Of a stretch of DNA of 64,000 nucleotides, positions 27,326-34,634 are shown in pieces. The stretch covers positions 169,106 to 233,105 of the forward strand of contig NZ_FNHB01000003.1 in assembly GCF_900104455.1 (NCBI RefSeq), in the 5' to 3' direction. The stretch comes from Dendrosporobacter quercicolus. Lineage in GTDB: Bacteria; Bacillota; Negativicutes; DSM-1736; Dendrosporobacteraceae. A model generated the notes under the pieces. It was not told the origin of the DNA. It worked only from the letters and a program-made list of their open reading frames with translations, and did not search any database. Made by a program: the position numbers and the translations under genes. How positions within the stretch are numbered: the first letter of the stretch is position 1; each line of letters starts with the position of its first letter.

Positions 27326-28207
27326 ATGGCTAATCATTCATCTGAGGTTTCGGCAGTGCAGGAAAAAGTGAAAATTGTTGCCCGCAATATCCGCCAGACT
27401 TACAAGATAAAACAAACTGACGGCAGCGGCTTTACTGAATTTGTGGCGCTCAAGCAATTTGACTTAACCGTAAGACAAGGTGAGTTTCTGGCAATTGTCG
27501 GTCCCAGCGGTTGTGGAAAATCTACTTTTTTGGATATGGTCGCCGGGCTGACCAAGCCGAATGCCGGTGAGATTCTGATTGATGGTAAACTCATTACCGG
27601 CCCGGCTTTAGACCGGGGTATTGTTATGCAGGGTTATGCTTTATTTCCCTGGCGGACAGTACAGAAGAATGTCGAGTTCGGTCTGGAAATAAAAAAAATT
27701 CCCGCCAGGGAACGAAAGGAAATTAGCAGGCGCTACATTGAATTGGTCGGACTGGAAAAATTTGCCGAACGCTACCCGCATGAGTTATCCGGCGGGATGA
27801 AACAGCGGGTAGCAATTGCCCGGGCTCTGGCCTATGATCCGGAGGTGCTGTTGATGGATGAACCCTTTGCCGCTCTTGATGCCCAAACCAGGGAAATACT
27901 GCAGGAAGAATTGCTGCGAATCTGGGGTAAAACGGATAAGACGGTAATTTTTGTTACTCATGGAATTGATGAAGCTGTATTTTTAGCGGACAGGGTAGCG
28001 GTAATGACCGCTAATCCCGGAACACTTAAGGAGATTGTGGAGATCGACCTGCCGCGGCCCCGGGACAACAGTGTGCGTTCTTCGGCGGAATTCGGCTGGT
28101 TCAGGCATAAAATATGGGAATTGCTGCAAGGCGAGCAAATTGTGACAAAGCCTCCCGCCACCGGGGGGAACGTTGCCGATCATATTTCTGCTTCAGCCCA
28201 GCTCTGA
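27326..28207 (+). CDS. SsuB/TauB-like ABC importer ATPase
   Basis: A 293-residue ATPase with Walker A GPSGCGKST, Q-loop MQGYALFPWRT, signature LSGGMKQRVAIARAL and Walker B VLLMDEPFAALD. The N-terminus carries about 45 extra residues before the core. It probably energises the permeases at 15042 and 15870, 11 kb upstream, since those have no ATPase of their own. A transcript end follows at 28230-28263. Confidence 0.88.
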   Translation: MANHSSEVSAVQEKVKIVARNIRQTYKIKQTDGSGFTEFVALKQFDLTVRQGEFLAIVGPSGCGKSTFLDMVAGLTKPNAGEILIDGKLITGPALDRGIVMQGYALFPWRTVQKNVEFGLEIKKIPARERKEISRRYIELVGLEKFAERYPHELSGGMKQRVAIARALAYDPEVLLMDEPFAALDAQTREILQEELLRIWGKTDKTVIFVTHGIDEAVFLADRVAVMTANPGTLKEIVEIDLPRPRDNSVRSSAEFGWFRHKIWELLQGEQIVTKPPATGGNVADHISASAQL

Positions 28208-28229
28208 TCTCAAAAGGGAAGATATAAGC

Positions 28230-28263
28230 ACATGTTTTTCAGCCAGTATGAAAAAACATGTTT
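28230..28263 (+). terminator. probable transcription terminator after ABC ATPase
   Basis: CATGTTTTTC (28231-28240) pairs with GAAAAAACATG (28250-28260, one bulge), followed by TTTA. It closes the operon that starts at the tandem leader elements 7 and 8. Confidence 0.55.
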
Positions 28264-28340
28264 ATCCGTCAGCTGAAGTAATTGCATTGCTGCAAAGGAA
28301 TTTGTAAACTTCCGGCCGAAAATAAAGAGGAGCCGGAGCG

Positions 28341-28418
28341 ATGAAAAATGTTAACAGGCCATTTGGCGGGCGGCAGACCATTTATCATTTATTGGCATTG
28401 CTTTACCGCGGGAAATAG
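28341..28418 (+). other. possible 25-codon ORF
   Basis: An ATG at 28341 sits eight bases after AGGAG and opens a 25-codon frame beginning MKNVNRPFGGRQT and ending in TAG. The ribosome site is good but there is no other support. It could be a leader peptide or a gene stub. Confidence 0.25.
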
Positions 28419-28606
28419 CCAGCGGATTGAATATTTTGCAGGAGTCTGCCTTTTGCTGCCGCTACGTACCGGTGGCTGTTGGCAGAGACGGAGAATTTTG
28501 CGTGTCCGTCCGGCAAGCAAAAGAATAACGGCGGTGATCCCGCTGTAAACAAGACAGGCACAGCGGGATGTCCGGCAGCTGAGAGCCAAGTTAATTTAAA
28601 GGGGAT
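28419..28606. other. structured GC-rich intergenic sequence
   Basis: No gene is supported here. Inverted repeats include ATCCCGCTGT (28538-28547) with ACAGCGGGAT (28561-28570), a perfect 10-bp stem, and GACGGA/TCCGTC near 28488-28511. It may be a structured leader for the NUDIX gene. The GCU-GR/A-GGC element is absent. Confidence 0.35.
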
Positions 28607-29221
28607 TTGAGTATTCGTATGAAAGTAACACAGGTTTTCTCCGAGTATAGTTTTGACAACAAGCACTCTGGCAATTTATTTACTTATTGTCCGATGTGCA
28701 GGACAAAATGTACTGAAAAAACTGAAGGCGGCCAATTGCGGCCGGTATGTCCGAGATGCGGTTTTGTACAGTACAAAAACCCGTCGCCGGCTGTTTCTGT
28801 GCTGATTGTCAATAATAAGCAGGTGCTGCTGGGGCAGCGGGCGGCGAAGGCGCTTAAGGGGGGGTTGTGGTGCCTGCCGGGTGGTTTTATTGAGTTTAAT
28901 GAAGATTTTCTTACTGCCGCCCGGCGTGAGGTCAGGGAGGAAACCGGGCTGGTTGTCTCCATCCGGGGTATTCTTAGTGTAATCACTAATTTTTTACTGC
29001 CTGATTTACATACGCTGGTTATTGTATTACTGGCCGAAATAACCGGAGGAGAATTATGTCCTGGCGACGATATTGCGGCTGTAAGCTGGTTTTCTTTGGC
29101 CGGGCCGCTGCCGGAAATGGCCTTTCCGGCGGATAAAGGCATTATTGAACATTATGCTGCAACCGGTTTTACCGGTGCGCCGGTGGAGATGAGCACGCCG
29201 CCTCCGGCAAAGCGGGCATAA
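28607..29221 (+). CDS. NUDIX hydrolase with N-terminal zinc ribbon
   Basis: A protein of about 200 residues. An N-terminal zinc ribbon (CPMCRTKC and CPRCGF) is followed by a NUDIX domain whose box is GGFIEFNEDF..AARREVREETGL, containing the REVREE metal-binding core. Such proteins hydrolyse nucleoside diphosphate derivatives, for example NADH or ADP-ribose; the substrate here is unclear. AAAGGGG at 28598-28604 is close to TTG 28607 and far from ATG 28619, so the start is ambiguous. Confidence 0.85.
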   Translation: MSIRMKVTQVFSEYSFDNKHSGNLFTYCPMCRTKCTEKTEGGQLRPVCPRCGFVQYKNPSPAVSVLIVNNKQVLLGQRAAKALKGGLWCLPGGFIEFNEDFLTAARREVREETGLVVSIRGILSVITNFLLPDLHTLVIVLLAEITGGELCPGDDIAAVSWFSLAGPLPEMAFPADKGIIEHYAATGFTGAPVEMSTPPPAKRA

Positions 29222-29245
29222 CGGGGGTAACCGGGAAAAATAAAC

Positions 29246-29288
29246 AAAAGTCAGCCGTTTTGCTCATTGCTTAATGGCTGATTTTTTC
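29246..29288. terminator. bidirectional terminator between NUDIX and two-component genes
   Basis: AGTCAGCC and GGCTGATT form a stem with A-rich sequence on one side and TTTTTT on the other, fitting two convergent transcripts that end here. Confidence 0.65.
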
Positions 29289-29290
29289 AT

Positions 29291-29929
29291 TTAGTTGCCT
29301 GCCAGGCCATGCTGATACGCAAAAGCAATCAATTGCATCCGGTTTTGCAGATGCAGTTTATCCAGGATATTACGCAGATGGTTTTTAACCGTGCTTTCAC
29401 TGATGTATAATTTTTCACTGATTTCTTTGTTGCCAAGCCCCTGGCTGATTAGCTGCAAGACCTCTTTTTCCCGTTCAGACAGCCTGCTGTCAAACTCAGC
29501 TGCTTTTTGCACCGAAAACTCCTGCAGAATTTTGGCCGCCAGTACCCGCGAAATCGGAGCTTCGCCCTGGGCGATACTGAGGATGTAATCCAGCCAGTAT
29601 TCCGGCTCCATATTTTTGAGCAAATAGCCCTGTGCCCCCCGTTTGATTGCTTCAAAAAAGTCCTGAACATCATCCGAGACGCTGAGAATAATTATTTTAA
29701 TATGCGGCATGGCGCTTTTAATCAGACGGGTAGCTTCCAGTCCGTCACCGCCTGGCATGCGAATATCCATGAGGATGAGATCAGGCATCAGGGATTTGGC
29801 TTTTTCCAGCGCTTCCGCTCCGCTGGTAGCTTCCCCGGCAATTTCAAAGAGGGCGTTGGCGGAGAGAATACTGGCTATTCCTTTGCGTGACAAAAGGTGG
29901 TCGTCAACGATGAGTACTTTGATTGTCAT
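29291..29929 (-). CDS. NarL/DegU-type response regulator
   Basis: A 212-residue response regulator. The receiver domain has the phosphorylatable Asp in LILMDIRMPGGDG and a conserved lysine in AQGYLLK. The C-terminal LuxR-type helix-turn-helix is LSEREKEVLQLISQGLGNKEISEKL..STVKNHL. It is read in the opposite direction to its neighbours and overlaps the kinase gene by four bases. It could control the divergent TonB receptor gene; this is inference from position. Confidence 0.92.
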   Translation of the reverse strand: MTIKVLIVDDHLLSRKGIASILSANALFEIAGEATSGAEALEKAKSLMPDLILMDIRMPGGDGLEATRLIKSAMPHIKIIILSVSDDVQDFFEAIKRGAQGYLLKNMEPEYWLDYILSIAQGEAPISRVLAAKILQEFSVQKAAEFDSRLSEREKEVLQLISQGLGNKEISEKLYISESTVKNHLRNILDKLHLQNRMQLIAFAYQHGLAGN

Positions 29930-30786
29930 ACTATCACCTCACTTCTGCTGTCTTGGAGCAGGACAGTTACTGTGGTTCCAGTTCCCGGAACGCTTGTAAG
30001 CTTAAGGTCAGCGCCAATTGACTGTATATCCTGTTCTAAAATTTTGTAACCAAACGATGACTTTTTTTGCTGCAGGTTTTCCGCGGCAAATCCTTTGCCG
30101 TTATCGGCAATTTCCATTGAAAATCCTTGGTCATTTTCCTTTAAGCTGATACTTACCTGAGTAGCCTCGGCATGCTTACGGATGTTGAATAACAGTTCCT
30201 GAAAGATATGAAAAAGCTGCCGGCGTTCGTAAGGACTGAATTTAGCCAGGCTGCTGCAGTTTTTTGTTAATTTTGTTGTTGCGCCGGTCTGCGCTTCGTA
30301 TTGCTGTAAATGAACTTGTATGGCTGCTGCAAGATCAAAATTATCATTGGGCTGTGTCACTGCCTGCAAGGAAAAAATATGCTGCCGGATTTCGGTATCG
30401 GTCAGTTTAATCGCTTCCTGCAATTCTTTAATTGCCGGCAGAAGCTCCTGACGGTTCTGGCAGGCGGCTGCGATTTCGATGGTTTTGACGTTCATAAAGA
30501 ATAAAGCCTGGGCTATACTGTCGTGCAAATTCCGGGCGATCCGGTAACGCTCCTGCAAAACCGCTGTCTCTCGTTTTTCCTGCTGCAGTTTTCCGTACAG
30601 GTTTTCCATCAAGGCAAAAATACCGTGGGAAAACAGCACAAACAGTAAGCCGGTTAAAGCCGCAACCAGAACATTGCCCCATTCCATTGAAACAACGTGC
30701 AAAAATTCATGCCTGGCAAATTCAAACAGGCCGATGCATATTGCCGGGACTAAAGCCGCCAGCCATTTCATTCTGGTGATATTCAT
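29926..30786 (-). CDS. sensor histidine kinase (HisKA_3 type)
   Basis: A 286-residue kinase with two N-terminal membrane helices and almost no outer loop, a coiled stretch (LYGKLQQEKRETAVLQ), the HisKA_3 box RIARNLHDSIAQAL with the phosphorylated His, and a C-terminal ATPase domain (NIRKHAEA, DNGKGFA, GTGTTV). Its small outer part suggests sensing within the membrane or by a partner. The start at 30786 follows a strong GGGGGGAAAGGGA site; the longer frame from 30810 overlaps it. Confidence 0.9.
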   Translation of the reverse strand: MNITRMKWLAALVPAICIGLFEFARHEFLHVVSMEWGNVLVAALTGLLFVLFSHGIFALMENLYGKLQQEKRETAVLQERYRIARNLHDSIAQALFFMNVKTIEIAAACQNRQELLPAIKELQEAIKLTDTEIRQHIFSLQAVTQPNDNFDLAAAIQVHLQQYEAQTGATTKLTKNCSSLAKFSPYERRQLFHIFQELLFNIRKHAEATQVSISLKENDQGFSMEIADNGKGFAAENLQQKKSSFGYKILEQDIQSIGADLKLTSVPGTGTTVTVLLQDSRSEVIV

Positions 30787-31037
30787 TCCCTTTCCCCCCT
30801 GACAGGTCAAGCTGATTAATCAATATGACTGTAATATTAAATGGGCGATTTGTCAATATTGATGAATTCGCTGAATAGCAGATGAAGCATAGAGAGCGTT
30901 TTAACAGTACTTTGAGCCAGCTAAAATAGTACTGTGAGACGATAGACAAAAAGTTGTTAAATATTGATAATAAGAAGCAGAAATTCTATTCAATTGTCGT
31001 AAGGTCAGTTTCGTTAAAAATAGCCAATTTGAATCAG

Positions 31038-31113
31038 GCTGGTTAGGCAGCTCCCCTAAAGGCCAATATTTCTCTGTTTTTTGAAGTAGAAGAAATATTG
31101 GCCTTTTCTTTTT
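31038..31113 (+). promoter_or_regulatory. leader element 9 with terminator, upstream of TonB receptor
   Basis: GCT 31038-31040, GG, TTAG (31043-31046)/CTAA (31056-31059), loop GCAGCTCCC, A 31060, GGC 31061-31063. The terminator is GGCCAATATTTC paired with GAAATATTGGCC, then TTTTCTTTTT. A likely promoter is TTGATA, 17 nt, TATTCA (30974-31002). Outer pairing extends to four base pairs (GGCT/GGCC). Confidence 0.78.
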
Positions 31114-31146
31114 ATTTGTTATAAAAATAATAAGGATGATGATCTG

Positions 31147-33120
31147 ATGAATCAAGTACGAACATTTGTTGTTTCCTCGTTAATTCTGTTATCGGCGGCA
31201 ACAACCGGCGCTCAGTCAGCCTTGGCGGCAGAGGATGAGGACAAGATTACCTTTTGGCTGGACGAAATTGTTGTTACTGCCCCGGTGGTCAGTGAGCCTT
31301 TGACGGTGGAAACCGATCCTAAGTCGCCCAGGCTGCCTGTCCCGGCGGCTGACGGCGGCGGGTATTTGAAAAATATTCCCGGGTTTTCAGCAGCGAGGCA
31401 GGGGGGAACAGGCGGCGATCCGGTTTTCCGGGGACTGGGTGGAACGCGGCTTAATGTTTTGTTGAATGGCGCGTATCAGTTTGGCGCCTGCCCGGGCCGG
31501 ATGGACCCGACAACGTCTTATGTTTTTCCTGAGGCTTACAACCGGATTACCGTTCTGAAAGGGCCGGAGACAGTGAAATACGGCGGGGGCAATGTCGCCG
31601 GAACAATCTATTTTGCCAGAGACACTCCGCTTTTTGATCAGCCTGAAGTCAGGGTAAGCAGCAGCGTGCTATTAGGCAGCGCCGGCCGTGATGATGAATT
31701 GCTGGATGTTACGGCCGGCGATCCCAGGGGTTATGTGCGGATCATCAAAACGAGGTCAAACGCCCATGATTATAATGACGGTAACGGCAATAAGGTTCAT
31801 TCCTTTTATACAAGGCAAAGCTTGACCGGTATTTTCGGCTGGACGCCTGAACCCGGCACGCTATATGAATTTACCGCAGACACCAGTGATGCCGAAGCTG
31901 CTTATAGCGGAAGAGCAATGGACGGCCCCAAATTTGACCGTAACGATTATACCTTTAAATTCAGCAAGAAGAATATATCCCCATTGATTAGCAATTTAGA
32001 GTTTCAAGCCTTTCATAATTATGTCGATCATGTGATGGATAACTATTCATTGCGACCTAACTCATCCATGATGAATATGGCAATGGAAGTTGACCGGACA
32101 ACAAACGGCGGGCGTTTGGCCGCAGATTTAGCTTTAGGAGAAGCGACTACGGCAACGGTCGGAATTGATTATCAGAGAAATAAACACGCCGGACGAATGG
32201 CCATGGCGATGATGGGAAAGCCGGCTTATACGGCAGGAATGGCCCGTGATCTAACCTTCACCAATGAAGGGGTGTTCGGCGAGTTTAAACGCCGGTTGGA
32301 CACCAGCAGCCGGCTGCTGGCGGGAGTAAGAACCGATAGCCTAAGGGTAAAGAATGAAAAAACGGCGGAAAAGGGGCATGACCGGACGTATGGCGCCTTT
32401 CTGCGTTATGAATATGATTATGCCAATGCACCGGTTACCTCGTATATCGGCCTAGGGCATGCGCAAAGGCCGGCTGATTATTGGGAACGGAGAGTCAATT
32501 TCTATCTGAAACCGGAAAAGAACACCCAGCTTGACACCGGGCTTATTTATCGCTCCGGCAGACTTAGCGCCAGCTTGGCGTTGTTTTACGCCAATATTAA
32601 TGACTTTATCTTATTTAAAAATCAAAAATCAACGGCGCAAAATATTGATGCATCACTTTATGGGGGAGAAGTCGAGCTGATTTATCCGCTGGATCATCGC
32701 TGGACGGCTACAGCTTCACTTGCCTATGTTCGCGGCAATAACCAGACCGAACATAAGCCCTTAGCCCAAATTCCGCCGCTGGAAGGGAGGCTGGGCTTAA
32801 AATACAAGCATGAAAAGGTGGAAGCCGGTCTGCTATGGCGCGGCGTTCAGGCGCAAAACCGTTACGACTTAAACAGCGGCAGTGAGATTGGGTATGATCT
32901 TGGTGCAAGCAGCGGCTTCGGCATTCTTTCCGCCAGTATTGCTTATCAGGCTGCCAGCCGGGTAACAGTTGCCGCCGGGGTGGACAATATCTTTGATAAA
33001 AATTACGCCGAATTTATTAGCCGCTCAGGGGTGGCAATACCGGCGCTGGACATTGCTTCTTCGTTTAGAATTAACGAGCCAGGCCGTACGGTATGGATAA
33101 AAGCCAGCTATAATTATTAG
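31147..33120 (+). CDS. TonB-dependent receptor, OprC/NosA copper type
   Basis: A 657-residue outer-membrane receptor with a Sec signal peptide (SSLILLSAATTGAQSALAA) and a TonB box (DEIVVTAP). The plug domain carries FGACPGRMDPTTSY, which contains the CxxxM signature of the OprC/NosA copper-receptor family. In the barrel, NKHAGRMAMAMM is a methionine- and histidine-rich segment that may provide further copper ligands. The barrel ends with an aromatic residue (ASYNY), as expected. It is strong evidence for an outer membrane. Copper as ligand is inference from the motif. Confidence 0.85.
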   Translation: MNQVRTFVVSSLILLSAATTGAQSALAAEDEDKITFWLDEIVVTAPVVSEPLTVETDPKSPRLPVPAADGGGYLKNIPGFSAARQGGTGGDPVFRGLGGTRLNVLLNGAYQFGACPGRMDPTTSYVFPEAYNRITVLKGPETVKYGGGNVAGTIYFARDTPLFDQPEVRVSSSVLLGSAGRDDELLDVTAGDPRGYVRIIKTRSNAHDYNDGNGNKVHSFYTRQSLTGIFGWTPEPGTLYEFTADTSDAEAAYSGRAMDGPKFDRNDYTFKFSKKNISPLISNLEFQAFHNYVDHVMDNYSLRPNSSMMNMAMEVDRTTNGGRLAADLALGEATTATVGIDYQRNKHAGRMAMAMMGKPAYTAGMARDLTFTNEGVFGEFKRRLDTSSRLLAGVRTDSLRVKNEKTAEKGHDRTYGAFLRYEYDYANAPVTSYIGLGHAQRPADYWERRVNFYLKPEKNTQLDTGLIYRSGRLSASLALFYANINDFILFKNQKSTAQNIDASLYGGEVELIYPLDHRWTATASLAYVRGNNQTEHKPLAQIPPLEGRLGLKYKHEKVEAGLLWRGVQAQNRYDLNSGSEIGYDLGASSGFGILSASIAYQAASRVTVAAGVDNIFDKNYAEFISRSGVAIPALDIASSFRINEPGRTVWIKASYNY

Positions 33121-33132
33121 GGAGACAGGGCA

Positions 33133-33159
33133 TGTTCATGAAAAAAGCTGAGGATTAAA
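33133..33159 (+). pseudogene. truncated gene stub after the TonB receptor
   Basis: Eleven bases after the TonB stop, GGAGACAGGGC is followed by ATG and eight codons (MFMKKAED) to a stop. A good ribosome site in front of such a short frame suggests the start of a gene, probably a partner of the receptor, cut off by the insertion whose remains follow. Confidence 0.35.
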
Positions 33160-33661
33160 AAGAACGGATTCCATATAATCGAAATCCAAAGAACAACGGT
33201 AGTACTAATTATTGATGATTCGATGTACGAACGTAACCGTAGCAAAAAGGTAGAGATGCTGGCTCGATTTCATGACCATGCACGAAATTGCTTCTATAAG
33301 GCGTATCAGACCAAATCGATAAACGAACCTGCGGCTATCGTCGTCGCAAAGAAGCGTTCCTGCCGGCTCCGACTGTGATCGACCGCGCGCTTGCTGCAGG
33401 TGTTGAGGCTTCGTATATCCTGATGGATGCTGGTTTACTCATGCTCCGCTGATCAACGCGATTTGTGATCGGGGGCTACATGTCATCGGTATGGTGAAAG
33501 CGGGGCGTCAGCGCTATGAATTTGGTGAGCACCGCGTGATCTACACACTCTCTATCAGCAGGCAAAACCCGTTCGCGGCGAATGCAAAGATATTCTCCGC
33601 CTATATCCCAGCTTTAGCCGTTTTTTCAAATAGTCATCTTCGTGGAACAAAACTAATTTAT

Positions 33662-33694
33662 AAAAAGCCGGGCGTGTAAGCGCCTGGCTTTTTG
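33662..33694 (+). terminator. intrinsic terminator
   Basis: AAAAAGCCGGGCG pairs with CGCCTGGCTTTTT around a short GTGTAAG loop. Confidence 0.65.
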
Positions 33695-33722
33695 CAATGC
33701 TTAAATTACAGCAGCCAAGAAA

Positions 33723-33773
33723 TTGACAAAAAGAAGATTTCCTTACTACAGCAATTGATTAGTAATACTAAAG
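33723..33773 (+). promoter_or_regulatory. degenerate copy of the leader element
   Basis: TTGACA (33723-33728) is followed 30 nt later by GA, TTAG (33759-33762)/CTAA (33768-33771), loop TAATA and A 33772, but the outer GCT/GGC and the terminator are missing. It resembles a decayed leader whose gene has been lost; a stub with AAAGGAGG and nine codons (MSEPAQETV) follows at 33938. Confidence 0.35.
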
Positions 33774-34634
33774 AAAAAAATTATTATTTAATTAATATTT
33801 ACAATTGTTAGATATTTCATAAACAGTAAATTGTTATAAGTTGGAAAGTATAGTAAATTTGAGTAAGGAAGTAAACAACAGATGATAGAAAGGTTGTTTT
33901 TTATCGTCTGTACTTTTGTAAAGCTAAAGGAGGCGAAAATGAGTGAGCCGGCACAAGAAACAGTTTAAACTTATTTGGTTCAGATTCTGCGATGTTGCTG
34001 TGGGAGGATGTTTAAGTCGGCGCAGGGTTGAAATTAGGCTTATGTGGAAGTGTTTTTGTTTCAAAAAGCAAGAGTGTCTTATTTTTCATAACTCAACAGT
34101 ATCACCACTCACTTAGTTCCTGGTATTCGTATAAAATTCGTCTTCGTCAGGCGGCGCGGCACAAAGAAAGAGTGGTTAGCCCTTACTATCAACTGACTGG
34201 ACATTCAGCGAGGATGAAATCATTTGTATTTATGGGATGCGATGGGAGATCGAGACGTTTTTAAGTGCGCCAAGTCTCTGCTGTGTCTGCAAAAAGAGTT
34301 TCAAGGACGTTCTTACGACTTGCTGATAGCCATACCACCATTGTCTTCACCCCCGCTACATCATCCTACTGGCTTGGCAACATTGTCAGAGTACAGACCC
34401 GCGATGGTTAGGAGAACTGTTCTTTACTACCTGTGATGAAGTATGTTGCCTTGATTGGACGATTGCCTTGCGGCAGCTACTTACGATTGTCAATAGCGCG
34501 TTGAAGTCGGCGAAAGCCTCTCTTGCCAAACTAATAAAAAGTCAACTGACTCACTGGTTTGCAGCTTTGCCCAGTTATATCAGGGCTTTACTGCCTCCTT
34601 TGAACTGCGAAAGTTGAGTGAATAATAACAAAGG

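Larger units (their letters stand above)
33195..34616 (+). pseudogene. decayed IS4-family transposase, two segments
   Basis: Frame fragments at 33200-33640 read LIIDDSMYERNRSKKVEMLARFHDH, then RTCGYRRRKEAFLPAPTVIDRAL, EASYILMDAG and VIGMVKAGRQRYEFG, all typical of IS4-type DDE transposases. The middle is deleted and there are frameshifts. At 34197-34616 the C-terminal part resumes: DEIICIYGMRWEIETFFKCAKSL, LQKEFQGRSYDLL, then in shifted frames LAWQHCQSTDPRWLGELFF. The intervening 550 nt hold a terminator (33662-33694), a degenerate leader element and a nine-codon stub. No intact terminal repeats were identified. Confidence 0.75.

Noticed and set aside
28348-28548. 66-residue ORF before the NUDIX gene
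   Set aside because: Composition is that of random GC-rich sequence, with no ribosome site and an overlapping open frame on the other strand.
28419-28606. Cobalamin riboswitch before the NUDIX gene
   Set aside because: CCGCTACGTA, CCCGCTGTAA and GCAGGAGTCTGCC resemble riboswitch boxes singly, but their order and spacing do not fit the known class.
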